From Flectobacillus longus (GTDB lineage Bacteria; Bacteroidota; Bacteroidia; Cytophagales; Spirosomataceae), in contig NZ_JASHIC010000020.1 of assembly GCF_030056705.1 (NCBI RefSeq), forward strand, positions 1 to 64,000: a DNA stretch of 64,000 nucleotides, read 5' to 3'. A program made the translations under genes and the position numbers. Shown here piece after piece: positions 44,356 to 52,759 of this stretch. The notes beneath the pieces are model-generated. The model was not told the origin of the DNA, did not search any database, and was given only the letters and a program-made list of their open reading frames with translations. Within the stretch, counting starts at the first letter, position 1, and every line of letters begins with the position of its first letter.

Positions 44356-44832
44356 TCAATGATCTATTTGAGGAAAATCAATAAAATTATTTGAGTATTT
44401 AGAAAAATCGTTACCCGAACAAATAACACTCTCATTTTTGAAGGCAAAATAGAAAATTATGTTACCATTACTTTCGGTCCCTACATGGCTATTTTCAAAA
44501 TAATCGAGTAAATAGTCTTGTCTAATAACCAAAGGCTTCGACCAATTATGATTGTGCCTAACCAAAAAGATATAGTGAACTAATACATTTGAAATATTTC
44601 TTAAATTTTTAAGAGGAACACTAAACTGGGCACTGAATCCATCTTTACGAATTTTTGAGGTAGATGTTTTTACTTGTACTCTTCTTAATGTCCCACTATC
44701 ATCCTGAACCACGAAGATATCATCGCCAATATCAACCTCTGGGATGGCGACATTCCACCCTAACATTAAAAACTCTGACATGATAAATAGGTGTCCGGCT
44801 TTGCCGAGATATTGATTAAATTTTTTCGTCAC
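44356..44832 (-). CDS. PD-(D/E)XK endonuclease-like hypothetical protein
   Basis: The 158-residue protein resembles a small PD-(D/E)XK nuclease fold: GKAGHLFIMSEFLMLGWNVAIPEVDIGDDIFVVQDD gives the first-helix Glu and the catalytic Asp, and RRVQVKTS gives the Q-x-K site (about residues 52-57). The later part (VLVHYIFLVRH, VIRQDYLLDYF) fits the remaining strands and a helix. This is the layout seen in Holliday-junction-resolvase-like and group-I-intron-endonuclease-like families. Its start overlaps the stop of the 101-residue gene by 17 nt, so they are co-translated. It could be a toxin, a small restriction endonuclease or a repair factor. Confidence 0.7.
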   Translation of the reverse strand: MTKKFNQYLGKAGHLFIMSEFLMLGWNVAIPEVDIGDDIFVVQDDSGTLRRVQVKTSTSKIRKDGFSAQFSVPLKNLRNISNVLVHYIFLVRHNHNWSKPLVIRQDYLLDYFENSHVGTESNGNIIFYFAFKNESVICSGNDFSKYSNNFIDFPQIDH

Positions 44833-45121
44833 GAGGTGTTACTTTGTGTAAAACATTTCCTGTCTTGTTATCTACAAACTCAATTTCATCCAGCATTTTG
44901 AGGTCACTATTTTTATCAACTCCTAAAAGTGCAGGGTAAATGTAATTTTCTAAGGTACCAAAATATATTTCAAAATCACTTTTGGTATCGTATCCTACAA
45001 AAATATTATTAGCAGGATGTGCATTGGGAAATAGCTTTTTGATAAAATCCCTTATCGAAGGGGCTATACTGAAAGAATACCCATCTATCTGTTTATTTAC
45101 ATTGATTCTAACAGTGTTCAT
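44816..45121 (-). CDS. hypothetical protein, 101 aa
   Basis: I do not recognise a family. The protein is soluble, begins MNTVRINVNKQIDGYSFSI, and looks like a small alpha/beta domain with a C-terminal strand VDNKTGNVLHKVTP. No signal peptide, membrane helix or cysteine. It overlaps the following PD-(D/E)XK-like gene by 17 nt, and the 61-residue gene starts 66 nt upstream, so the three genes probably form one unit behind the MFS gene. It could be a partner or neutraliser of the nuclease-like protein; this is a guess from the overlap. Confidence 0.65.
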   Translation of the reverse strand: MNTVRINVNKQIDGYSFSIAPSIRDFIKKLFPNAHPANNIFVGYDTKSDFEIYFGTLENYIYPALLGVDKNSDLKMLDEIEFVDNKTGNVLHKVTPRDEKI

Positions 45122-45186
45122 AATGAGTCGGTTATAACTTATATAATATTTTGAGAATGAAGTATAAACAGCACTCTATCTACACA

Positions 45187-45372
45187 TTACGCAAACTGCT
45201 TCAGCATATACTTACGACGAAGTTGGTTTATTAAAAACTTCTTCTGCGCTGTAAAGCCATCAGGGTGCATTTCATTAAAAATCTTTTTCAATTCTGCGAA
45301 ATGCTTTGGATTGTCCCATAAAAACATTTCAGCATTGATATTTTTTTCTTCGAGATATTGCTCAAATACCAT
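45187..45372 (-). CDS. small hypothetical protein, 61 aa
   Basis: A very small, mainly helical, basic protein (MVFEQYLEEKNINAEMFLWDNPKHFAELKKIFNEMHPDGF..., ending LRRKYMLKQFA). I know similar short proteins in Bacteroidota but not their role. No signal peptide or membrane helix. It lies 18 nt after the MFS transporter stop, so co-transcription with it is likely. Confidence 0.6.
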   Translation of the reverse strand: MVFEQYLEEKNINAEMFLWDNPKHFAELKKIFNEMHPDGFTAQKKFLINQLRRKYMLKQFA

Positions 45373-45390
45373 GATTTTGTGATTTAAACT

Positions 45391-46575
45391 TTAAGCAGCA
45401 AGGTGCTTTTTCTGATTCTTACGTAATATTACTAAATACACCAAACTTACCAAAGACAATACCGCTGCAATGATGTACGAATAGGGGAGGTTTTCAACTT
45501 TACCTTGGTAAAGTTTTCCTGCCACAACTGCTCCTATACCAATGCCTGCTTCAAGGGCAATATACATGGTTGCCATCGCACGACCTCGGTATCGCTCGTC
45601 AGACAAATCTACAGTCCAAGCTGTTAGGGTAGGAGTGTTAAAGCCCCATGAGAAACCAAACAGAATAGAAGCTAACATCAAGGCTGTAAAGTTATTGGCA
45701 TATCCTAAAATCAGCATAGCTACAGCCAATAAGACACTTGAAATAATAAGTACAGGAATTCGTCCGTATTTATCTGAGCTTTTGGCAAAAAACATCCTAA
45801 CCACTAAAGATGCAATCGTATAAACTGTAAAGAATATTCCTTTGTTGCTCATGCCGAGCATCTTGGTTTGATCGGGAATGAGTGTTAAGATTACGCCCGA
45901 CGAAAACGAAACTAATAACATGACCAAAAAAGTAGGAATTACTCTCGGTTCGAAGACGTCGACCCAGCCTATTTTGAAAAGTTTTAGAGAAAAAGGCTGT
46001 TTTTGTTCTTTGGGAAGGGTTTCTTTCATATTTACCAAAATCAAAATCGATAATAAGGCAAATGAAGAAGAAGTATAAAACATGGTATTTATCGAGAATA
46101 ACTCAGTGAGATAGCCTCCAATGGTCGGTCCCATCGACATACCTGTGGCGGTAAAAATGCCTAACATTCCTTGTGCCTCGCCACGACGATCTTCGGGAAT
46201 AATATCGGCAACATAAGCTGAGGTAGCCGTAGGTTTAGTTCCTGTAGACATCCCATGAATAAATCTTAGGAAAAGGAATGTTGCTACGCCACTTACCCAA
46301 GGGTAAATACCACCACAGATAAAACATACCACAGAACCGAATGCCATAATTGGTACACGGCCAATAGTATCAGTAAGCTTGCCTGAAAATGGTCGAGAAA
46401 TACCAGCGGTTAGTGTAAATAAAGCAATGATATAGCCAATATACTCTTTGCCACCCATAGATGCCAAATAGTCGGGCAACTCTGGAATCATCATTTGGAA
46501 ACTGGCTGAAAAAAGAAAATTACTTAAACATAAAAGCCAAAATTGAAGGGTGTAAATGGAATTTGTTTTTGTCAT
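45391..46575 (-). CDS. MFS transporter, probable exporter
   Basis: The 394-residue protein has 12 hydrophobic helices and the MFS motif A in the loop after helix 2 (SGKLTDTIGRVPIMAFG, about residues 64-80) and again in the second half (SSDKYGRIPVLIISS). The helix 4-5 region includes RFIHGMSTGTKPTATSAYVADIIPEDRRGEAQGMLG, typical of drug-exporter-like DHA1 members. The second half lacks charged motifs specific for sugars. Substrate unknown. It is the first gene of a likely operon with the 61- and 101-residue proteins and the PD-(D/E)XK-like protein, and follows meaB after 61 nt. Confidence 0.9.
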   Translation of the reverse strand: MTKTNSIYTLQFWLLCLSNFLFSASFQMMIPELPDYLASMGGKEYIGYIIALFTLTAGISRPFSGKLTDTIGRVPIMAFGSVVCFICGGIYPWVSGVATFLFLRFIHGMSTGTKPTATSAYVADIIPEDRRGEAQGMLGIFTATGMSMGPTIGGYLTELFSINTMFYTSSSFALLSILILVNMKETLPKEQKQPFSLKLFKIGWVDVFEPRVIPTFLVMLLVSFSSGVILTLIPDQTKMLGMSNKGIFFTVYTIASLVVRMFFAKSSDKYGRIPVLIISSVLLAVAMLILGYANNFTALMLASILFGFSWGFNTPTLTAWTVDLSDERYRGRAMATMYIALEAGIGIGAVVAGKLYQGKVENLPYSYIIAAVLSLVSLVYLVILRKNQKKHLAA

Positions 46576-46636
46576 GTTACTAAATGGATTGTGTCAAAAA
46601 CTCATAAGTCACAGAAATACAACTTATGAGAGTGTA

Positions 46637-47632
46637 TTAGGAATATATCGACTTTTCAAAAAGCTTTAATAGCTCAAGAGCCGCCTTGATGGGTAATTTT
46701 TGTCCTTCTGTTACCGCCGATTCTATACTCGAAAGCTCTTGTTGAATCTGTGGGTTTTGGTAAAACCTTTCTTCTAGTGTCTGCTTGATAAAATCGTGCA
46801 TCCAAGCTAGATTTTGTTGCTTGCGGTTATTAAAGAAATATCCATTTTGTTGTAAAAGTTCACGATGAGAAAGGATAGTTTTCCAAATGTCATCTATGCC
46901 TGTTTGTGTCACAGCTGAACACGTCAACACTTTTGGATACCAGCCGCTACCACTAGCTGGGAATAAATGTAAAGCATTTTCATACGAAACTTTCGCCTGA
47001 CGAGCTTGTAGTTCATTGCCCGAATCAGACTTGGTAATTGCCACCAAATCAGCCATTTCCATAATGCCTTTTTTGATGCCTTGAAGCTCGTCGCCAGCAC
47101 CAGCTAACATTAGCAATAGGAAAAAATCTACCATACCATGAACAAACGTTTCTGATTGCCCAACTCCAACAGTTTCTATAATAATCACTTCAAAACCCGC
47201 TGCTTCGCAAAGCAACATCGTTTCTCTTGTTTTATGTGTTACGCCTCCCAATGAGATACCCGCTGGCGAAGGTCGTATATATGCCAAAGGGTCTCTCGAA
47301 AGTTCTTCCATACGTGTCTTATCGCCAAGAATACTGCCTTTCGAAATTTGACTACTTGGGTCGATCGCCAGCACAGCAATCTTTTTCCCTTGATTGGTCA
47401 AGTGTTTTCCAAAGGTCTCAATAAAAGTACTTTTGCCAACGCCAGGGACGCCTGTAATGCCTAAACGGACTGAGTTTCCTGTATGTGGCAAGAGTGTTTC
47501 GAGTACTTCTCTGGCTAGTGCCTTATCTGTATCGAGCTGACTTTCGATTAAGGTAATTGCTCTGCTCAGTATCATTCGGTTGCCTTCTAATACTCCAGCA
47601 ACGTATTCTTCCTTGCTAAGTCGTTTTCTCAT
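46637..47632 (-). CDS. meaB: methylmalonyl-CoA mutase-associated GTPase MeaB
   Basis: MeaB (ArgK) is a G3E-type GTPase that guards and reloads B12-dependent methylmalonyl-CoA mutase. Motifs are LGITGVPGVGKSTFIE (Walker A, about residues 64-75), ETVGVGQSE (G3, about 158-166) and TKSDSGNE (G4 form of NKxD). The start is uncertain: ATG 47632 (MRKRLSKEEYVAGVLEGN) fits the family best; an ATG at 47689 would add 19 residues. It is downstream of ispD in the same direction, with the GGGATTA array between them. No mutase gene is in the window. Confidence 0.93.
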   Translation of the reverse strand: MRKRLSKEEYVAGVLEGNRMILSRAITLIESQLDTDKALAREVLETLLPHTGNSVRLGITGVPGVGKSTFIETFGKHLTNQGKKIAVLAIDPSSQISKGSILGDKTRMEELSRDPLAYIRPSPAGISLGGVTHKTRETMLLCEAAGFEVIIIETVGVGQSETFVHGMVDFFLLLMLAGAGDELQGIKKGIMEMADLVAITKSDSGNELQARQAKVSYENALHLFPASGSGWYPKVLTCSAVTQTGIDDIWKTILSHRELLQQNGYFFNNRKQQNLAWMHDFIKQTLEERFYQNPQIQQELSSIESAVTEGQKLPIKAALELLKLFEKSIYS

Positions 47633-47796
47633 TTGGTTTTTATATGGGGTTTTGTTTTGTTTTTTGTTAGTGAACAGGGGCAGAGGCACAGAGGCACAAA
47701 GTGTTTTTAGGGGATAGGGGTGAGGGTATAGTTTTTTTGAAAAAAGAGGGGAAAAGTAGGTTAGAAGTGAGTAGATGGCGTGTGGGATTTTATTTA

Positions 47797-47912
47797 CCCT
47801 AATCCCTAATCCCTAATCCCTAATCCCTAATCCCTAATCCCTAATCCCTAATCCCTAATCCCTAATCCCTAATCCCTAATCCCTAATCCCTAATCCCTAA
47901 TCCCTAATCCCT
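47797..47912 (-). repeat. 16-copy perfect GGGATTA heptamer array overlapping the ispD stop codon
   Basis: On the plus strand, CCCTAAT is repeated without any error from 47797 to 47908 (112 nt, 16 units), followed by a partial CCCT. On the coding strand of ispD it reads GGGATTA, and the ispD TAG stop (47904-47906) is inside the first unit. The G-rich RNA strand has GGG runs every 7 nt, which can form four-stranded G-quadruplexes. Confidence 0.95.
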
Positions 47913-48581
47913 GTATTTCTCTAAAAGCATATTTGCAAACAACAAATCTTCTGGAGTTGTAATTTTGATATTTTCGTAGGAACCGTCTATCAAATGAATC
48001 GGAAAGCCTGCTGCTTCTACTACACTAGCATCGTCGGTAAATGTGCTTAGTTCTTCTGTTTCAAAAGCTTTTTTCAATATACTTACTTGAAATGTCTGTG
48101 GTGTCTGAATCAAACGTACTGTGGCACGGTCCACGGCGACTCCATTGACTCTCACCGAATCTTTGGATGGAACGCTTACCACGGCACTACCCAATGTCTG
48201 TGCTGTTTGGTAACTATTTTGAATAACTGTTGCCTCTACAAACGGACGAACACCGTCATGAATGCTGACCAACCCATCGCCTTCGATGCGAGCAAGACCG
48301 TTTTGAGAAGATTGAAAACGAGTTTGACCGCCATCCACCAACCAATGAGGAACTTGCTGGGCTACAGCTGCATGTTTTTCACAAAGAGATTGCCAGTATG
48401 CTTGATGTGCTTTGGGTAATACCAAAATCAATTGGATACTTTCGTCTGCTTTTTTGAAGCGTAAAAGGGTATGAAAAAGTATTGGTAAACCATCTAACTC
48501 AATAAATTGCTTAGGAAGCTGACTTTGCATGCGACTACCACTTCCGCCTGCAACAACGATGGCATATTTGTTTGAAGACAT
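47904..48581 (-). CDS. ispD: 2-C-methyl-D-erythritol 4-phosphate cytidylyltransferase
   Basis: IspD makes CDP-ME in the MEP isoprenoid pathway. Motifs are the CTP-binding loop VVAGGSGSRMQSQLPKQFIE (about residues 8-27), ISIHDGVRPF (about 99), SVPSKDSVR, RLIQTPQTF, and TDDASVVEA, all conserved. I prefer ATG 48581 (MSSNKYAIVV); an ATG at 48617 would add a hydrophobic 12-residue start not seen in the family. The stop is inside the GGGATTA array. Downstream in the same direction is meaB; queA is upstream and separated by a terminator. Confidence 0.96.
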   Translation of the reverse strand: MSSNKYAIVVAGGSGSRMQSQLPKQFIELDGLPILFHTLLRFKKADESIQLILVLPKAHQAYWQSLCEKHAAVAQQVPHWLVDGGQTRFQSSQNGLARIEGDGLVSIHDGVRPFVEATVIQNSYQTAQTLGSAVVSVPSKDSVRVNGVAVDRATVRLIQTPQTFQVSILKKAFETEELSTFTDDASVVEAAGFPIHLIDGSYENIKITTPEDLLFANMLLEKYRD

Positions 48582-48617
48582 AATGATGATATAAATTAGG
48601 AAACAGCCTTTAAACAA

Positions 48618-48660
48618 GAAGTCGTAAGAAATTTGTGTTGAAACAAACTCTTACGACTTC
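48618..48660 (-). terminator. terminator of queA
   Basis: GAAGTCGTAAGA (48618-48629) pairs with TCTTACGACTTC (48649-48660), 12-bp perfect stem, about 40 nt past the queA stop. Confidence 0.72.
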
Positions 48661-48698
48661 TCAAAGTATTGCTAATTCTTATGCTGGAAAGAAATGGA

Positions 48699-49751
48699 TT
48701 AGATAATCAACATTGCATCGCCGTAGCTGAAGAATTTGTATTTTTCTTTAATCGCAATTTCGTATGCTTCTTTGATTAATTCATAACCACCAAATGCACT
48801 TGTCATCATAATAAGAATAGACTCAGGCAAGTGGAAATTAGTTAAAAGAGCATTTGGAATACGGAAATCGTAAGGAGGGAAGATAAATTTATCTGTCCAA
48901 CCTTCAATTGGTTTTAAGTGACCATCTGCCGATACAGAAGATTCTAACGCTTTCAAGGCTGTTGTACCAATAGCACAAATACGCTTGTTGGTATCAATAC
49001 CGTTATTGACCAACTTACAAGTATCTTCAGGAATAAAGAAATTCTCTGAATCTGTTTTGTGCTTGGTAAGGTCTTCTACATCTACCTGACGGAAAGTTCC
49101 TAAACCTACGTGCAAAGTCAGCGGTGTAAATGCTACGCCTTTCAACTCCATACGTTTCATGATGATTTTGTTGAAGTGCAAACCTGCCGTTGGAGCAGCC
49201 ACAGCACCTACATGCTCAGCATAAATGGTTTGATAACGTTCTTCGTCACTTGTTTCTACCTTACGTTTAAAACGAATTTCGTCAGGAAGTGGCGTTTCTC
49301 CTAGCTCATGAATCGCTTTCATTAAGGCATCATGATCGCCATCATACAAGAAACGAATTGTACGACCACGAGAAGTAGTGTTGTCAATTACCTCAGCTAC
49401 TAAGTCACTGTCACCAAAATATAATTTGTTACCAACACGAATTTTACGAGCTGGGTCTACCAAGACGTCCCACAAGCGGTGCTCACGGTTCAATTCACGA
49501 AGTAAGAAAACTTCAATTTTAGCACCTGTTTTTTCTTTTTGTCCAAACAAACGTGCAGGAAATACTTTTGTATTGTTAGTTACCATTACATCACCATCTT
49601 CAAAGTAGTGGATGATGTCGGAAAACATCTTATGTTCAATTTGTTTTGTCTTGCGATTTACAACCATCAAGCGAGACTCTCCACGGTTTTCTGATGGATA
49701 AAGTGCAATCAAGCTCTGTGGCAGGTCAAATCTAAATTCCGAAAGTTTCAT
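48699..49751 (-). CDS. queA: S-adenosylmethionine:tRNA ribosyltransferase-isomerase
   Basis: QueA moves the ribosyl part of SAM to preQ1-tRNA, the penultimate step of queuosine synthesis. The 350-residue length and signature blocks are typical: [85 protein letters not shown], and the end [25 protein letters not shown]. Full length; no odd residue. Single transcription unit with its own terminator. Confidence 0.97.
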   Translation of the reverse strand: MKLSEFRFDLPQSLIALYPSENRGESRLMVVNRKTKQIEHKMFSDIIHYFEDGDVMVTNNTKVFPARLFGQKEKTGAKIEVFLLRELNREHRLWDVLVDPARKIRVGNKLYFGDSDLVAEVIDNTTSRGRTIRFLYDGDHDALMKAIHELGETPLPDEIRFKRKVETSDEERYQTIYAEHVGAVAAPTAGLHFNKIIMKRMELKGVAFTPLTLHVGLGTFRQVDVEDLTKHKTDSENFFIPEDTCKLVNNGIDTNKRICAIGTTALKALESSVSADGHLKPIEGWTDKFIFPPYDFRIPNALLTNFHLPESILIMMTSAFGGYELIKEAYEIAIKEKYKFFSYGDAMLII

Positions 49752-50357
49752 TATGCTATTTATTGCTGTTTATGTTCTATCAAAAGACAACAAATGACCT
49801 ATGCTAATACTCTATTAGTACGGGCAAAGTTGTCTGTTTGAAAGCGATTCTTGCAAATATACAATTTTACTATAGGCCTTGTCAATACATTTTCTATTGT
49901 AATATGGTAATTTTTGTTAGTTTATTAGATTTTTCTAACGCTTGTGCCCAAGTTATTTACTCCAAAAAGTACAAAAAAGTGCTTTTAAAGCTTTGAGATG
50001 ATATGTTCTGAAATTTCTCATTGAATTAATGAGTGGATAAAGAAAAAAAGTTTTACAGATATAAAATCTTCATTGTTTCAAAAATAAATAGCAAGTTTTA
50101 CTGGAGATACTGTGGTGGGGCACAAATGTATTACTTAAAATGTTTTGAAATCCTGTAGTTGAGGCACTTGTGAGATGAGAAAATGTACAAAGGTAAGTAA
50201 GGTGGTGCATGGATAAGGCTTTGGTTCATAGTTGAAGGTTTTAAATTATATCTTGAGAAAATTACATTTTTTTTAGCCCATTCCCCAAATTTTCTTAAGG
50301 TAATCTTCAAACAATTTTAGCAAGTGGTGAGTTTAGTTAAGATAATCAAATTTTACT
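49752..50357. other. divergent spacer between queA and photolyase genes
   Basis: About 600 nt of AT-rich sequence with no supportable gene, RNA or strong hairpin. It must contain both promoters, but I could not place them. Confidence 0.5.
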
Positions 50358-51662
50358 ATGTCAAAATACACCCTTTTTTGGTTTAGAAGAGACCTACGTT
50401 TACATGATAATGCAGGCTTGTACCGAGCTTTGCGTAACCACTCGAACGTATTGCCCATTTTTATTTTTGATAAAAACATTCTTGATAAACTTGATGATAA
50501 AAAAGACCGAAGAGTAGAGTTTATACATCAAACAATCACCGATTTGGATATACAACTCAAAGCACTTGGAAGTGGTTTGTTGGTAAAATATGGTACGCCT
50601 GAAACGGTGTTTCCTGAGCTTTTATTAAATTACGATATTGAGGCTGTTTATACCAATCATGACTTTGAAAGTTATGCCATCGAGCGTGATAATATGGTAC
50701 ATGAATACTTGCAATCGGAAGGGATTGACTTTCGTACCTTTAAAGATCATGTAATTTTTGAAAAAAATGAAGTCCTTTCAGGGAGTAAAACACCTTACAC
50801 GGTATTTACGCCTTACAGCCGTAAGTGGAAAGAAACCCTCAATGATTTCTATGTAAAGTCATATCCAACGGAAAAATATTTTTCTAATTTCTCCAAAATA
50901 AATTTACCTAATCCTCCAAGTCTTGAGTCGATGGGATTTCAGCCTATTGGTATGAATTTTCCTGTCAAAGAAGTGAAGGACTTACTCGTCAAAAATTATG
51001 CAGAAAAACGGGATTTTCCTGCGATTTTAGGTACTTCTCGATTATCTGTACATTTGCGTTTTGGGACTGTAAGTATTCGAGAATTGGTGAAAAAAGCGCA
51101 AAATTTATCAGAAACGTGGTTGAATGAGTTAATTTGGCGTGATTTTTATTTTAATGTTGTCTATCATTTTCCTCACATTTGTCAGGGGCATTCTTTCCGA
51201 AAAGAGTATGATTTGATTCAGTGGCGAAACAACCAGCAGGAGTTTGAAGCATGGTGCAAAGGCCAAACGGGGTATCCGATTGTAGATGCGGGTATGCGAG
51301 AATTGAATGCGACAGGCTTTATGCACAACCGTGTGAGGATGATTGTGGCAAGCTTTTTGACGAAGCATTTGTTGATAGATTGGCGATGGGGAGAGGCGTA
51401 TTTTGCTAAAAAGCTATTAGATTTCGATTTTGCGGCAAACAATGGAGGATGGCAGTGGGCTTCGGGTAGTGGTTGTGATGCTGCGCCCTATTTTAGGGTA
51501 TTTAATCCGACGCTTCAAACTCAAAAGTTCGATAAGCAATTAGAATATACTAAAAGGTGGGTGCCTGAGCTAAATTCATTAGATTATCCTCAACCGATAG
51601 TAAATCATGAAATAGCTCGTAAAAGAGTATTGGAAGTGTATAAAAATGCTTTACAAAAGTAA
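50358..51662 (+). CDS. phr: deoxyribodipyrimidine photolyase, class I type
   Basis: The 434-residue DNA repair enzyme uses blue light and FAD to split cyclobutane dimers. The N-terminal Rossmann domain (TLFWFRRDLRLHDNAGLYRALRN) is the antenna-binding part. The FAD domain starts near residue 190; conserved blocks are GTSRLSVHLRFGTVSIRE, LIWRDFYFNVVYHFPH, TGYPIVDAGMRELNATGFMHNRVRM and LDFDFAANNGGWQWASGSGCDAAPYFRVFNPTLQ. The Trp in GGWQWASG belongs to the substrate pocket and electron-transfer path. Cryptochrome-DASH is less likely because the long N- and C-terminal extensions are missing. Confidence 0.94.
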   Translation: MSKYTLFWFRRDLRLHDNAGLYRALRNHSNVLPIFIFDKNILDKLDDKKDRRVEFIHQTITDLDIQLKALGSGLLVKYGTPETVFPELLLNYDIEAVYTNHDFESYAIERDNMVHEYLQSEGIDFRTFKDHVIFEKNEVLSGSKTPYTVFTPYSRKWKETLNDFYVKSYPTEKYFSNFSKINLPNPPSLESMGFQPIGMNFPVKEVKDLLVKNYAEKRDFPAILGTSRLSVHLRFGTVSIRELVKKAQNLSETWLNELIWRDFYFNVVYHFPHICQGHSFRKEYDLIQWRNNQQEFEAWCKGQTGYPIVDAGMRELNATGFMHNRVRMIVASFLTKHLLIDWRWGEAYFAKKLLDFDFAANNGGWQWASGSGCDAAPYFRVFNPTLQTQKFDKQLEYTKRWVPELNSLDYPQPIVNHEIARKRVLEVYKNALQK

Positions 51663-51791
51663 ATCTTCAAAAAAAAACGATTCATTTTATGACTTTTTTA
51701 TAGAATATATGTCATAACATCACTTGCGTTGAAATTAGGTAGCCATTGTTAATGGTGATTAAGATTATATAATGTTGTGTAGATTTCGAGA

Positions 51792-51825
51792 AAGGTGAGA
51801 GGCAGTTGCTCTCACCTTCTTTGTT
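51792..51825. terminator. terminator between phr and the DUF3108 gene
   Basis: AAGGTGAGAG (51792-51801) pairs with CTCTCACCTT (51809-51818), loop of 7 nt, T-rich tail on the plus strand; the other strand is C/T-rich. It serves the plus-strand photolyase gene and perhaps the convergent gene. Confidence 0.75.
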
Positions 51826-51841
51826 TTATGAGTGTTATCTT

Positions 51842-52645
51842 TTAGTTATTATCAAACTTCAAATCTTGCTTTAAGCCACTATAACTTCGTAAGTCGAGAG
51901 CCAATGCGCCAATTTTTAAGCCTATTTCTACACGGATTGGAATTTTGTTTGCATCGTTCGATACCCAAATAATCACCGATTCTTCGTCTACAAAGAAATT
52001 GTTTTTAGGTAGCATTGGGATAATTTTATATGTTTCAATCTTTCCAAATTTGGTTTTAATAGTTTCTTTTCCTTTAAATTTTAATCTCATATTATAGATT
52101 TTATTATCAAAGAAAAAAGAAAGTGGATAGCTTTCGCCAGGTTTCGTTTTATTGAAATCCATTGCTCTAACATAATAATAGCTACTTACCACATCTTGAA
52201 TACCGTCGGGGATACTTAGCGTTTTCTTTTCTTTGTCATCAATCAACTCAAAGGTTTTGGCTACATTTTGTTGATGGTCGAATATGACTTTTTCTTCAGC
52301 TTTATAATTGCCTTCTTGCTTTTTCATATAAAACTGATGAGGCATAATTTTCTCACTGTCGATATGCGACGCCCATGTATCACGTACTCTCGTTACCCAA
52401 TCGGTTACGCCTGTGGTACGTCCATTGACAACCACTTTATAGCAAGGTCGACCATTAGCCATTTGAAATTTGTCGTCTACATCTACCACAGCTTCTGCAG
52501 CATTTACAAATCCATAATGTACTCTATATTCGATATGTTCGCCTTTAACCAAGCTTGTGGAGTCAACAATTTTATTGTTTTCCTGAAAAAAGCTAAAAGC
52601 TGTCAAGGATAGCAAGATTGTTACTCCAATAAGAATTTTTTTCAT
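51842..52645 (-). CDS. DUF3108 domain secreted protein
   Basis: The 267-residue protein has a signal peptide (MKKILIGVTILLSLTAFSFFQE) and one DUF3108 domain. Family blocks are GEHIEYRVHYGFVNAAEAVVDVDD, YYVRAMDFNKTKPGESYPLSFFFDNKIYNMRLKFKGKE and IIWVSNDANKIPIRVEIGLKIGALALDLRSY. The domain is a beta-barrel-like fold of unknown function, found across Bacteroidota; a lipid- or envelope-related role is plausible. It follows the zinc aminopeptidase-like gene by 114 nt on the same strand, so they may be co-transcribed. Confidence 0.9.
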   Translation of the reverse strand: MKKILIGVTILLSLTAFSFFQENNKIVDSTSLVKGEHIEYRVHYGFVNAAEAVVDVDDKFQMANGRPCYKVVVNGRTTGVTDWVTRVRDTWASHIDSEKIMPHQFYMKKQEGNYKAEEKVIFDHQQNVAKTFELIDDKEKKTLSIPDGIQDVVSSYYYVRAMDFNKTKPGESYPLSFFFDNKIYNMRLKFKGKETIKTKFGKIETYKIIPMLPKNNFFVDEESVIIWVSNDANKIPIRVEIGLKIGALALDLRSYSGLKQDLKFDNN

Positions 52646-52759
52646 GTTACTTGAGAAGTTTGTGGTTGTTGGCTGATTGGTTTCGCTATCTGAGATTTTG
52701 AAAGATTGTTAGATTTTAATCTATTTTATTATCAACAATCCATTTATCTAAAGTGATAT

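Noticed and set aside
44356-45121. Named toxin-antitoxin system
   Set aside because: Neither protein matches a toxin or antitoxin family that I recognise; overlap alone is not enough.
47797-47912. CRISPR array or chromosome-end telomere
   Set aside because: The 7-nt units are contiguous with no spacers, so it is not CRISPR; genes continue on both sides, so it is not a chromosome end.
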